64,000 nucleotides of DNA from Persicaria tinctoria (GCA_037127255.1 JBANSL010000014.1:71469646-71533645); one strand, 5' to 3'. Counted from the first letter of the stretch, positions 27,201 through 40,782 are shown. Translations and numbers: made by a program. The notes: generated by a model not told the origin, from the letters alone.

Positions 27201-30200
27201 GTTGCTTTTATTCCGCCTCCCTCTTTGCTTCTTCGTGCCTCTTTTTCTACTGTTTAGCGTGCTTTGATGGGATTGATATGCCTACTATTTTGGGTCTATC
27301 GGAAACACTCTCTCGATGTACTCGGGGAAAGAGTGCGTACATCCTGACCCCCCAGACCCTGCTTAATTGCGGGATTTACTGGGTAGTTGTTGTTGTTGTT
27401 GTTGCTTTGCTTGTGTATCTTCTCCTTATAATGTGTCCGCAGCTTTGCTACTTACATCACAGATTATGGTTTAACCTAGCTTTCATAATCTATGCAGCTC
27501 ATCTGATTACCCCAAGTTGCATACACTTTCAAATAACCTAAATTTCATAGTAGTGTAAAATTATCTGCTATAAACTTTTCTGATTAAAATGTGAAATATG
27601 TTCCATCCAAAGTGCGCATTTTCTAAGAGCTACAAATAAAGAGAAGCTGAGAAGCTTTTAGTTGCTTAGCAGAACTTGCTTGATATAGCTTGCTGTACAC
27701 TTTTGCGGTAATCCACGAACATTGTTGGCAAAAAATGATCCTTCACAAAGTTCTCTATGAAAGGAAGCAGTCCATCATTCCTGCACTTAGGAGATAACCA
27801 GTAAACTTTCAGTATGAAAAAATATTATAAAAACAACAGGTAACTGGTAAGACACGTAACGAGATGGAATTATTATGCACATGAAAACTATATAAACCAT
27901 AATTTGCAGAATTAAAAAATCATATATAAAGATGTTAAAAAGTAGAACTCGAATCCATATACATGGATGCAATTTGGCCATAGCATGACAGATTTTACAA
28001 CCATAGCAGTAACTCTGTGCAATGCACTTGCTTGCATGCACCCAATATCATGATTGTGCTCATCAATGCTGGCTGGTTGATGATGTGGTATATTAGAAAT
28101 TTATTTTTTCATGAACTAACAATGAGTGAAGTTCTAATAACATCTCCTTGACCAAATCCAAAACTTTTGACATAAATTTAATACAATCAAAGTTATCTTC
28201 CTCCACTCTTAACTAGGAGCTCGAGGTGGACATAAAAATATTAGTTTAGGTTCATTAAAAGGAATTGAAGCCAAACATACCCTAGTTGGGATAACTTTAG
28301 TGGCAATAATGAAGTAAGCTTGTCTGTGAACTGCAAAAAATATACAACTTAAATATTAATGAAATTAAAAGCATGTATAAACAAAATAAAATAAAAAGGT
28401 GTGAATCTTAGAGATACCTTAAGAACAGGACGATATACTGCAGCTGCTAGATAAATTCCTTGCTCAGGTAGAACAGCTGCAGATCCATATCCCTCTTGTA
28501 ATTTACTCGTGCTCTTCTTACCCCAACCTTATCGGATGAAGTCAGAACCAAGAAGAAAATTAACAGCAACAATAAGCATATGGAATTTCATGGCAAACAG
28601 TAGTCAAGAAAAAGACTAGTTGAAAGGAAAGGAATCCCTTCCAAAAAAGAAGTGACATCCAATGTCAGTCACCAATAAAAAATTCACTTGGCATTCTCTA
28701 GAATGTTTTCTTCCCTTTTACGGTAATTGCCAAGAAGATTTACCAAAAAGGATAGGAGAATGTAAGATGAATGTCATAAGTCATAACAGCACACTAAATG
28801 TAGAAAGAACTAAAGAAGGTCAAGTGAGGAGAAAGGTCCAACGTGATTGATTTACTAGCAACTTTGAGCAAGTTGAAATTTTACAGATCAACTATTTCTG
28901 ATATTGCAATTTTTCCATTATCCCCGAAGGATCCCATTCATAATCAAATTTGACTTATTATCAAGTTGAGCTACTCCTTCTTTATCCACACCTGTCTGAA
29001 TATACAAAGAATATACAAGAATTATAGGACTTGCTAAGGTTCACATGATTCACATCATATACACCTAATACTGCAAATCAACAATCTAAATGAGAAGCGA
29101 AATGGAATTAGCAAGACCAGTGCAAAAAATCAGAGAATATACAAGAATTATGACTTGATAATGGTAACATCAAATAGACTCAATATTGCAAACCGGTAAT
29201 CTAACTGAGAAGCGAAAAAATCTGGAGTAGACTATCCCACTGAACATACAGCTCCAGAAATATATCCACATCAGGTTTATGACTAAGGGAAAATAAGGAA
29301 ATATCAAAGGAAATTTCAGGCATACCCTGATTCGCAATAGATAATGTAGCATCTGTAAAACGGAAAGCGAATATCAGACCATCTCCAGACCCATCCCTGA
29401 AACTAAATAGCTTCAGTATAACAAATTTCCAAACGAAACACATCCGATGAGAGAGAAAAAATGTGAATAACAAATAACTGAATGGATGATAGAGAAGTGC
29501 CTAAGATGAATGTGCCAGAGGCAAAAGGTACCTCAATATGGCATCCCTTTCTTCTCCACCACAATTAACATGTTTTCTTAAGTATTTAAGCCATTTACTT
29601 TACTAATGTAGAAAGGGAAAAGTTTGCATAATTCTACTGTCAAAGCTAAAGCACTAATATACTAGAAAGCTGTTCTAGTGCACAGACTTATATTGCATAT
29701 ACACAGCAAACACATGAGAAAATATCACATTGGCTATGCACACATTTGAAACCCAGTCCCTTAGGTGCTTGTTGATACTGTACATATACAGCAGATCAAA
29801 AGACTACTATTTTGCTCGTTCTTAATCTATAATCCGTACATTGTACCAAAATTTGCAAAAATGAAAATATGTTTGTGGGATAGGCAGGTGCAACATAATG
29901 TGATTGCATATACTAGAAAGCTGTTCTAGTGCACAGACTTATATTGCATATACACAGCAAACACATGAGAAAATATCACATTGGCTATGCACACATTTGA
30001 AACCCAGTCCCTTAGGTGCTTGTTGATACTGTACATATACAGCAGATCAAAAGACTACTATTTTGCTCGTTCTTAATCTATAATCCGTACATTGTACCAA
30101 AATTTGCAAAAATGAAAATATGTTTGTGGGATAGGCAGGTGCAACATAATGTGATTTCCATGTGTCATTTTTTAAGCTTAGGACATCCCACTGCCATAGA

Positions 30201-33200
30201 ACAGATCTTTACCATAATAATACAGGTCATCATATTTACTTATTTAGGGTTTGAAATGTTTCTTGACAGGATTCTATCTTATACTAATGAAGTTCTTCCA
30301 GACAATATAAAAAGTTCCTGTAGTGGGATAAAATATTTCTCCTTCTTGTGAAGGTAATTAATAGAGCTTGCCTCTCCGCTTTAGAAGGAACATGGCTTGC
30401 AAGTCTTGCTGTTTGCACAGCAGCATCTGCAGATGTAACTTCAGGAGTTGCACGGAGAATCTCACATATCAATTGTTGGCATTCACTCTGTACAAAACCA
30501 GATATGGAAGCAACTCAGCAGATCATTCAGTACTAAGACCAAACATCAAACAAGGTATACACAGTCAAGGATTAGTAAAATTTGATGAGTACAGCAAAAT
30601 TGTACCAATTCTAGTTAAAGAATATAAAAGAACAAGAAAAAGCAAAGAAGGCCATAAATAAATCATATCTTGGTGAACTCATAAAGCAGCATACCTGTAG
30701 AACCGTCAATGAAAAGCTAACACCGAATCCTCCAGTAACATGAGATTCATCAGATTCAGCCTTCTGTTTTGATTTTTTCTTAGATGGCTTGTCCATATTT
30801 ATCAATATTTGCTGACCGACTTTTGACTCAAGGAGCTCTCCAACAATAACAAGGTTTTCTAAACAACGTGAGCATGTATAAGCTTTTCTTTCTTTGTATC
30901 ACCCTTAGATACAAACACACAAATGGTAGTTGTAGTATCTCACCCAATATCTTACTCAAATCATAAAAAATTGAGTTGAGCAGCTCTTTTGCAGCAGCCT
31001 GCATCGGTCCCATTGGCGCCAGGCCAGGTGTCACAGGGCTGACAGATAACAAGGTTCCGCTCATTGACACCCCACTTTGATGCTTTTGTTTAGGTAGTTG
31101 GTGAATCTCAATCTGACCTTTCATGTATTTCAAAGTCAAAGAAGAATTTGTAGCTTGACCAATGCTAGGTGTGGTAGATTTGGCTAGTTCTGCCTGCGCT
31201 TTAATCTTGGAAGTCAAGATTTCATGAACTGTGGGCCTCAATTGCTGGCTGTTGTGACACAAAGCAAAATCACATCTCAGACACCAATCAGATAAATATG
31301 CAGTTGAAGCACCATGTTATACAATTTCATATCTGTGGTATACTGGTATATTGCAAGAGAATGAGGTAAAGGTCATATTATAACAAACCAGTACCAGTAT
31401 AATAAGTAACAAGGTATTTCCAATACAGCATTGATGGAAAGAGAGCAAAAAGACCAAAACTGACTAGGCAACAGCTGACGATGAGAAAATAGGTGACAAA
31501 CACAAGAAGAATCAGAAGTTTTGACAAGAAAACTTGCCATATCATTGCACCAGCAGCGGCAAATTTCCCAAGCTTGCACAAGCATTCAACCATCGTATGT
31601 AAATACTTCACATGAAGAGCAGCATTACTTTTTATTATAACTTCCTACAACCAAATTTACAACAAAATCAACAACAAAAAATACACAGGGATATCAAATC
31701 CATATCAAGACAGAGTTATTAGTTTGTTGACCATACAAGAAATTCATCAGGATCAGCGGCTGAAAGCCAAGGAGGAGTTTGACGAAAATGAACACTAGCC
31801 TCCTTTGTAGTACTCTTACAATCATTGGCTTGAGGTGAACCATTAGCTAGAGTTTCATTACGAGCCAAAGCGCCCTCCTCATCTTCCCCGTCATTTGAAC
31901 TGTAGTGTATAGAACGAAAGATATCAATAACTTCGGGAACATCAACTTCAAGAAATATATTCTACTTAGCTAAGATTAAGCCAATCTATAAATGCACCAG
32001 TTCATGAAAGAGGTCTTTCTTACTATGTATCGTTTGAAAGATAAGAAAAACAATGAGTTTATCTAACACGTGATGTATGTACAAGGATGTAAAGCCAGAC
32101 ACATTTTCTAGCTTAGTTTTGTTGATTTCTGTCCGTGATAGTTAAGTGGTGACTTGTGACATCAGTGTGGCAAAATAAAATACAAAGCTGTCTGTGAAAC
32201 ATATTTATGGAAAATACCATCCTAAGGAAATCACGGTAGATGTAAAATCAGTATGGGTGATCTTAAGAGAATCCTATTTATAGCATACTGAATTGCAAAT
32301 TACAATTCAACGGGGAGGAAGTGGCACCTGTATTCTCCTTTGTTATAAAGATGGTCATGCAAGTCATCCATAACTTTTTGGAAGAGTACAGCTCGCAACT
32401 TGTTCAACTCAGTCCGCACATCTTGTAGAGCACCAACCTGGGTATTGTTTGCATAATATGCATGAGATGAGGGATTTTATTGAAATTCCGAAAAATGGGT
32501 CCACATAAGAAAAACAAAAGAAAGGGAGAGAGACATTATTTGAGCAGGTTATTGTCACAAAATTAGGTGGCTACTGACTTTTCTGATTTGGGAGGCTATG
32601 GTCATTTTGTTGGCTTCGGTGTTTCTCACTTTACCAGGTTAGGCCTGTGTACTTGTAAATTTCTTTTGATCTTCAATACTCATTTAAATTTGGATCAGAA
32701 AAAAAAGAGAGGGAGGGAGAGAAAGAGATGATACAAAACTGAAATGACAACCTTGAATTGTAAAAAAATCAGAAAATGATATGAATGATCTTCAAACAAT
32801 AGAAACTAGTTCAGATTGAGGTGAGCAATGTTCCCTAAGTATTATTTTACTTTTTGTTCAATTTCTGCTGAAGGCTAGAAAAAAAAAATGATTAGGAGTG
32901 TAAAAATCCAGGCTGGTTGAAGAGACTCTCATGTTGCAACAGTAATGTTAAGGATACTATCCCCTCACAAATTGTTTGCGAATGAGACAATTACTTTTGT
33001 GGAAACCAGATAGTTGTCAGATTGGGGATATTATTATTTTTTTTAAATGAAAATTAAAAAAATTCATTAACAAAGAAACATAGAGAGAAAAGACAAGAAA
33101 TCCAACCGACTGAAGACCCTCTCTCTCAAGCAACAATGCTGACTGAAGATGGAGTTGAATTGCAGCATAAAACTGCTTTTCAGCTATAAGTTTCTCAATG

Positions 33201-36200
33201 CGTACTGGAATCTGAGGCAAACGGTTTACAAAATCATGATAGTACCACATATACATATAACAGTGAAATAACATACCTTATTACAAGTAAGATGCCACAT
33301 TAATAGCAGAGAGAAGAATCTTTAGAATTCTTAAATGATTTAATTATTCTGAACATAAAATGAATTATAGACCTTATCAAGGAAGTGAGAGTCCCCAAAA
33401 TTCACTTCTATATACAAAAATTTGAATCTTGAACAAATATAAAATTAAATTTAAAATCCATTATGAACAAGAAAGAAAATAGTATCATTATAATGGTGAC
33501 ATAATATAAGTTACCCCCTGTCTCATAATAAGCGCCGTTTGACTTTTCAGCCTGTTTTTTAAGAAGCTAAAACTCTATAAAATATCATTTTTTAAAATTT
33601 TATTTTTTATAATCTTATACTTGTATTACTAACAAGTATGGAATTATTTTTTTTAAAAAGTGAATATTTTATAGAGTTTTTAGCACATTAAAAAGCGTGC
33701 AAAAAAGTCCAAATGACATCTAATACTATGAGGCAGAGGAAACATCAATAAATGACCTTTGAAAGTAATACATCATACCTTAGATATTCCCTCAATTTGG
33801 TCCAACAGGGAGATTATATGACGTAATGTAACTGATCTGTACCAGAATTGATGCAACTGCTTGTTGCGGGCAGCAAGGCGCTTCTTTGCCTCAGGCAAGT
33901 GAGTCTTTAATGCAACAACACTTTCAGCAGATTCACTGAATAATCTTAGAATCTGAGAGAGAAAAGTCAAACCAAGATCAGCCACAAGACTTAATGGATA
34001 GATCAAATTTACCATTTTCAAAGAAAAATATAAGGTGTGAACTAAGACGCTAAAAGAAAGGATAAAACATTGAGGTGGCACGTATGATGGATTAATATTT
34101 TCCATTGCATCTGTGTGAAACTGTATTTATCTTGGGGGAGAGAGAAAGGCGAGGTAGAATATATTTTTATGCATAAGAAATTTAATTAATCAGGGGGGAA
34201 AAAAGAGAGGATAAGTTAGTCCAATAGGACCCTATGTACATATTTTTTGGCATAAATGAGGCATAAAGGCCATTTTGTTTTGTAATAATCAACACAGGGA
34301 CAAATTTAAGTATACTAACAATGATTAGACTTTGTTGATGGGAAAAAATAGAAACATAGACAAAGACTTGAGCCAAGTATCCAAGCAAAAAGACCAACCG
34401 AAAAAAAAAAGACAAATTGAAAGTCACAAGGGAACAGTTCACAGATCTAGTGTCATGTAGCCATCCGTACAGAAAATGAATATCTATAATCTGTGATTCA
34501 TAAATCAGTAAACAAGGGTTCATAGATGAAGATAAAGTTAATAAATTTTGTGAAAACATTATGCAAAACTTGTGTGAAGAAAGAGAAGTTAAGCTGCTGG
34601 TGCTTTTTCCCCTCCAATATGATGCTCAACATTCGTTTTTCTCGTATACAATGTCACCTCTTTCCTCTTCCTCTCCTTTCCCACCAGACTCTGAGCCTTG
34701 TCCTATGGTGTTTAAATTAAACTCAACTCAGCCAACCAGGAGAAAGGGGAGCTGGCTACCCAAAATTCATTCTCAACCCATAGTGATGCAACAAAAACAG
34801 TCCTTTCAACCTGTGCAAAAACAGATCCTTAGATCTCATTGCATACCACTCCAACCTTAATCTTCTGGTAGTAACGTGCTTAACCACGCTGCATATGAAA
34901 ATCTTGCTTCATTTTCTCCTCTTATTGTCAAATATTAGAATCTGTGGATTGTAAACTACTAAAATAGCAAATCAAGACAACAATTGCAGCAACAAGCCAC
35001 AAACTGAAGACGAGAAAAGTACCTGAGAATAATTTTGAATTGCTCGATTGAAACCATTATGATATGTCTGCACAACTTCATCCACAACATCCTCAATACA
35101 CTCACTCTGTTCCCTCAGGGCTTGCAATTCAGTTTCATGATCTTTTCCGGTCAATATTTCAACTACATGAGGCAAGGAATCAAAACGTGCTGCTGCCCAG
35201 TTCTCATCAATCCTTGATAATTCATCCTTTAGATGCTGCAGTCAAAATGGAACAAATAGGAGGATACAATTATAAATAAACTTCTTCGAAAATACTTCTG
35301 ATTGGGAGCTCACTTTGGTATTTAAACAGTGGTTACGAACTTAAAATATTTTCTATTTGGACTTACTCTTTGCTTGGTGGTTGTAAACTTTTGTTCACTG
35401 AATGAGTAAATTATTTTTGTAATCGATAAATTATATTGAGACAATATAAGGTGATTACAAGAGTGCATTAAAGCCTCAAAATCCCCACAAAGAGCATAAG
35501 AACACCACCAACATCATCAACAACAAAGCCCAAACCAACACAGAAGGGGCAAGCAACTAAATGCCTAGGCTAGAAAGCCCCCTACTATCCTTAATCCTAT
35601 CTGATTTACAATAGATACAAATAGGATCTATACATGCACTAATAGTCATTTGTGCACATTCAATGTCCGACATTGCTCACCACCAAAAATCACAGTATTT
35701 CGACTCCACCAAGTGTAGCAGACAACCGCGCACAACACCATGAGTTCACATTCAAACACCACCGTTTACAACCGCGCACAACGCCATGAGTAAATTATTG
35801 TGTGTGTGTTTTATTTTTGTCATCAGAATACTTTGGGATAGAAGGAGCAACCATAAGTTCAACATTTAAAATACTTGGGGATAAAAGAAAAACCCCATAT
35901 CAATATGAAAAATAAAAGCAATCAGAACAAAAGGAAAAGTGGAGAACGTATCATAAACGTGAGGGAGTGATAAAGCAAAATAAGAACAAAGAAAGTGAGA
36001 GGACGGCCACCTCAACCAGAAGTTAGATTAGAACATGCATGTGGATGTTTAACACGATTAAAAACCTGTAGTGACTGTTCATACTCACTGATCAATACAC
36101 TAAAGCAGTAGCCCTGCCATTGAGCAGAGTCACAAACTGCTATATAGTCAAAAAAAAATAGCAGAGTGAGAAAGAACTTCCATAAAATATTATGTGCAAC

Positions 36201-36679
36201 ATAATAAGGCACACTGAACCAAATAAACCATCCGATCCCATAAGATCTCTGTCAGAAATTACCTATTCATTTCTACGAAACCGAAGAATCTCTGTCAGAA
36301 CCAAAAAGCCACTCATGTAAACACTTTTCCAGTCAAGGAAAACTTACTGCCATTCTAATTTCTTCAGAAGTTTTTTTTTTTTTTTTGGCCAAAAACACAA
36401 AATTGAAAACTCCAGACCTGCCTTATACCTTCCATGCAGGGATGCATCATATCATCCTTCAAATTTGTATTCTCTCATTAAAGGTCTATAAAGCAGCAAC
36501 TTATCTTTATATACGTTTCTCTATTTAATACGGATTAGCAACTGGCTCACGAAGCAAGCAAATCAAACCGCAAAAAGAACAGGAATAAGAAAAAGGAAAA
36601 ATAGAAATTAAAGAATCACACAAACTGCTATACTCACGGGTTTATCAGGAGGCAATGGAAGGCCATCGAAAATTCCCAT
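24246..36679 (-). CDS. SEC8: Exocyst complex subunit SEC8 (25 exons, about 997 aa)
   Basis: Exons (transcript order): 36679-36638, 35235-35023, 33952-33779, 33211-33107, 32437-32328, 31899-31737, 31644-31538, 31248-30944, 30837-30695, 30487-30372, 29396-29326, 28527-28418, 28330-28281, 27780-27680, 27066-26954, 26862-26755, 26624-26427, 26095-26010, 25703-25514, 25376-25299, 25149-25048, 24956-24882, 24671-24576, 24473-24424, 24333-24246. The frame closes at TAG. The protein starts MGIFDGLPLPPDKP and contains SLPHVVEILTGKDHETEL, VEKGRPVLQGLLAIDLLAKE, YERCRTSYME, LASLSDSLEYVADS and a VPGREIPADAQ C-terminus, all typical of plant SEC8. SEC8 belongs to the octameric exocyst that tethers secretory vesicles to the plasma membrane. 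Introns after exons 10 and 14, and probably 7, use GC donors. The exon at 28527 starts at a shifted acceptor. Confidence 0.93.
27169..27401 (+). mobile_element. SINE with TTG-repeat tail in a SEC8 intron
   Basis: A perfect 16-bp target duplication, TTGCTTTGCTTGTGTA, flanks it (27153-27168 and 27402-27417). The 3' part reads CGGGGAAAGAGTGCGTACAT, then GGGATTTACTGGGTAG, then (TTG)n. That 3' module and TTG tail are shared with the SINE in the NAL1 intron (61575-61717) and resemble the TS SINE family known from tobacco. The tRNA-related 5' part is not obvious. Confidence 0.8.
29657..30158. repeat. Apparently perfect 251-bp tandem duplication in a SEC8 intron
   Basis: The unit beginning ATATACTAGAAAGCTGTTCT at about 29657 is repeated without detectable change at about 29908, in direct orientation and head to tail. 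It lies in the intron between exons 30487-30372 and 29396-29326. No transposon ends are visible. Identity implies a very recent event or an assembly artefact. Confidence 0.85.
33514..33740. mobile_element. Stowaway-like MITE in a SEC8 intron
   Basis: The left end CCCCCTGTCTCATAATAAGC and the right end (reverse complement of ATACTATGAGGCAGAGG) are inverted, with GTTTGACTTTT on the left and AAAAAAGTCCAAATGAC on the right continuing the pairing. TA precedes the left end. It sits in the third SEC8 intron. Confidence 0.6.
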
Positions 36680-37317
36680 TGTGAAACAGCCAAGGACTCA
36701 ACAAATGGACTTTAACGGCCACTGAAATCAACCTACAACATTCAACGAAACAAATAGAGTGAGATTACATCCCCTCACCGAGCAGTGCAAATCAAAAACT
36801 ACAAACAGAAACTTCCGTCGTCGGGGAAGAGTCAGATTGTGGCCGAATAGATAATGGAAATCAGAGAGTATGTCATTGTCATCTCAAACTATCACGGCAA
36901 CGGAGTGATGAAACGAGCGATGGTTACAGAACGATTACCACAAATCGATGAAAACCTAGGGTTTGAAAACGCCAGCGATTCGATCAAGTGAGAAAACACA
37001 GATGCAATTTCAATGTGTGAATTATCTTGAAGCAATGTCGACCTGAGATCGGCCACTCGGAAGAGGCGGGGGGAGAGAGAGAACCGGCGATGGCAGATCA
37101 ACTCGGAAGAGAGTGTGGTGTTTGTTTGGAGGGGAGGAACGAGGCTTGCTCCAAAAATAGAAATTCCACCATTTTATATGGTGAATAAAAAATTTAAAAT
37201 TTCCACCTGGAAAATAACCGTTAAGCGTGGGCCCGTGCCAGCTGGCCTTTCAGTATTTCTCTGCAATCCGTGTAAGGTATAGATTAATACCGAGTACAAT
37301 GAAATTATAAATAACTA
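36680..37317 (-). promoter_or_regulatory. SEC8 5' leader and promoter region
   Basis: This is the sequence upstream of the SEC8 ATG on the minus strand. A purine tract (GGCGGGGGGAGAGAGAGAA on the plus strand near 37063-37081), read as a CT-rich leader on the minus strand, suggests transcription starts around 37000-37140. No distinct operator or TATA box is claimed. Confidence 0.35.
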
Positions 37318-37450
37318 GTCTATACCCCGTGCGTAGACCTGAGTATGGAACGGGCTGGCCGGGCTTGGGCCGGGCCTTGACCAAAATTTCAGCCCACTAC
37401 ACCGGACCGGGTTTGGGCCAGACCCGGTATTTGGGCCTAGTGCCTTGGCC
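37318..37450. repeat. GGGCC-rich degenerate repeat at the LINE 3' end
   Basis: GC-rich iterations of GGGC, GGGCTTGG and GGCCAAGCCC stand out from the AT-rich surroundings. The left edge carries ACTAGTCTATACCCCGTGCG, similar to ACTAGCGTAGTGCCCGTGCG at 52546. The sequence interrupts the zinc-finger part of the LINE. TATAAAT occurs at both borders, but inverted ends are not clear. Confidence 0.45.
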
Positions 37451-40400
37451 AAGCCCGCCCTCGTATAAATGCATGAATATGTGATGAATATCCTCATCCT
37501 CAGATCCACAGAGGCAGCACTGGGATGAGACTCTATTAATATATCTATTACATTAATATTTAGCCTAGCCTTTGTTGGCGGTAATCCATCGATTGCTATT
37601 TTCCATACTAGATTTTGTAGTCTAGGTGGTATTCTTAGTTTCCAAATCCAGTTGTAGTGAGTGTCTACTTGATATATTTGTTTTGGTATATTATTAGTGG
37701 ACTTGGTCGTGAGTTTTCCATTGGGATTTGGTTTCCAAATCAACTTGTCTATTGTATCCCATTCCGGGATTTGAATCTTTATTATTTTTTGTATAATGTT
37801 ATGGGGGAATAATTGAGTTAGGAGTGTTAGGTTCCATTGTTTTTATGGCATGATTAGTTGTGCTACTCTCATTTTAGGATCATGATGATCTTGGTAATCA
37901 GATAAGTTTTGATCGGAGACCCAAGGATCTTGCCAGACATTGATGGAGTTCCCATTTCCAATGATCCATAAAAGGTCATTGTGGAACTTTTCACGTAGTT
38001 GTAACAATCTTCCAAATTGTCAGGAAGTATTTTGATTCGTTTTTTGTCTAATTGTTTCGGTTTGAAGGTATTTTTCTTTGATAACTCTAACCAATATATT
38101 ATTTTGATCCGTGTATATTTTCCAAAGTAACTTCATCTGCAAGCTTACATTCATGTCTTCTGCAATTTTAATTCCAAGACCACCTTGACTCTTTGGTATG
38201 CAGATGTTTTCCCAACTAATCAATGGTGTGTATCGTTGTGATTGAAGTTTATTTCAAAAAAAAAATTTGTTCACTTGATCAATTTGTTGGAGTATTCCTT
38301 TTGGCAATAAGAAATTTTGCATTAGATAATTTGTTTTAGAGCTGAGATTAGCTTGAATAAGAATCGTTCTCCCTGCTTGGGAAAGAGATGAGGCTCTCCA
38401 TTTTGATAGTTGTTTTTTAAGATTTTCGATAGCGTCCTCGAAAACACAATTTTTTACCCTTCCATTAATGAGTGGAATACCTAGATATTTTTTCAATGCT
38501 TTTGATATTGGAATTCTCATTTGTTGGGCTAAAGATCTAGCTAATGTCATGTCAACATTTGCAGATATCTGAAGAGAGCTTTTATTGTAGTTTATTATCA
38601 GTCCAATTTGAGAAATTATTCATCATATTTTGGATAGTATGAAGACTCTTGTGTGACACATTTACAAAAATAATTGTGTCGTCAGCAAAAGTAGGGAAAG
38701 GTATCGGTGTTCCATTTTTTACTAATTTGATTCCCACTAAAGCATCTTCTAGAAGAGCTTCGTCATGGAGTTCTCTTGCTAGTTTTTCCATGATGATAAC
38801 AAATATGTAGGGTGCGAGAGGATCCCCTTGTCTAATACCTCTATTTGGTTTGCATTGTTTTCCAGGGCAGTTATTCACTAGAACCGAGAAAGTTGTGGTA
38901 GTAATGCATTTCATAACCCATTCCACCCACTTGTGATGAAATCCAGACTTAGTGAGCACTGCTTCAATATAATTCCAATTGATCTTATCGTAGGCTTTTT
39001 CCATATCTAATTTTAAGGCCATCCAACCTTTTTTGCCTTTTTTCTATTGAAACTGTGGAATATTTCATGAGCAATTAGAGTGTTATATTGGATTGATCTT
39101 CCTTCAACAAAAGCCCCTTGAAAGGGGCTAATAATCTTCGGGAGAATTGGTTTTAGTCTATTTGCTAGAATTTTTGCGATAATTATCTTATAGATTGTGT
39201 TACACAAACTGATGGGTTTATAGTGATTAATATTCATAGGGTTATCTGTTTTAGGAATAAGGGCAATAAACGTCTGGTTGATTTCCGTAAGTAGATTTTC
39301 GGAATGAAAAAATGCTTTGATTGTCTTGCAAAGAGATGGTCCAACTATGTGTCAATATTTAGTATAAAATTCTGGTGGAAAACCATCAGGGCCTGGTGTT
39401 TTATCCTCAGTCCTCACCCATACTTTTGACTATGTTTTTTATTTCTATATCTATTGGAGATTTAATCAGCGCCGAATTTTCCTTCTGCGTAGCCTATCAT
39501 TGTATGTTCCTAATATTGTCTTGTGTAATAATATTTTGTTGGTGGTTGATGAATCTTTCCGCCATTTCCTTCGTGATTTGCTTTGAGATTTCTTGTGGTT
39601 CTTTTAATATATCTCCATTTTTTGTTTCAAAGGTGGATGTGGTTTTCTTGAAGTTTCTGATTTTAACTGTTGTTTGATAGTATTTTGTGTTTCGATCTGT
39701 TAACTGCAGATGTTTGGTCTTTGCTCTCTGTTTTCAGAATTTGTAGTTATAATTTAGGATTTTTTATTTTTTATTTTCCGATCTTGCAAGTTTTGCTTTA
39801 TCACGCGAAGAGGTAGTTCCCCAGGGTAGACTCATTTGAAGATCCATAATATATCTATCCACTTTTAAGAGTTGCTTGAAAATGTTATTGGATTGGGTTT
39901 TGCACCAATCTTTAGTGTTTTTTTTAGTAATTTTTGTTTTTGAACTAATTTATAGTAACCAAAAGATCCAGAAAGTTTATTTTCCCAGACTCTCTTGACT
40001 ATTTTTTCGTAGTTTGGATTAGTGGACCATACCATTTCAAAGCGAAAAGGTGAACCTTTCCTCACTTATGGATCTCCAATTTACATTGTTATCGGACAAT
40101 GATATGAACTTGAAAAAGGATGATGTTGCACTCTAAGGTTTTTGAATTTGATTGCAATGTCCCGATGGACCAGAACTCTATCAAGTCTCTCATACGTATT
40201 ATTGCTAGCATTGTTATTTTTCCTCCAAGTGAAAGGGGAGCCATTGTATGGTATGGTATGAAGATTAAGCTTCTCTTTGACATATTTTAATCGACGAAAT
40301 CTAGCAAGAGTTGGACTATTGCCTCCCATCTTTTCTGTGTCATATTCGATGTCGTTTAGATCACCCATAATAATGATAACTGGAATCATATGTGTATGAA

Positions 40401-40782
40401 CTACTATAAAAATCTCATCCCAAAACTTAGATTTTTCATTCTCAATGATTGGTGCATAAACAAACAGGAGGGCTAGGTCGCAATTATTGATAGATATCCT
40501 AAGCATAATGTATCTATCATTTTGTTCTATAATTGATGCGTTATCCAGAGTCTTGTTGCGTCTTGTTAGCACCCATATTTCTCATTTATAGCCATTTGAT
40601 TTGATACATAAAGACTTATGGAAGCCTCCATTCCGAATCCGAGCATCCGGAGGAGGTTCCATTGCTTTTGTTTCTGTTAGAGTAAAAATGTCCAGTTTGT
40701 TTGCTTTCCTAATGTGGTTTATTTCTTGCCAGAAAAGGGGACGCTTAGTCCCCCTAACGTTCCAATAGCCGACGCTAATCAT
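37451..40782 (-). mobile_element. L1-type LINE, ORF2 with endonuclease and reverse transcriptase, inactivated
   Basis: On the minus strand the frame begins MISVGYWNVRGTKRP (ATG at 40782), an APE-type endonuclease start, with LTETKA, MGDLND and a YERLDRVL motif following. Reverse transcriptase blocks are present in order: KPISLCNTIYKIIIAK, FQGAFVEGRSIQYN, LKLDMEKAYDKINW, RGIRQGDPLAPYIFVI and FADD near 38700. Then come YLGIPLINGRV and a zf-RVT segment (CCLCGSEDEDIHHI). Several stops and frameshifts split it, for example at 40582, 40081 and 38582. The RNase H end is missing. No ORF1 is seen upstream. Confidence 0.85.
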
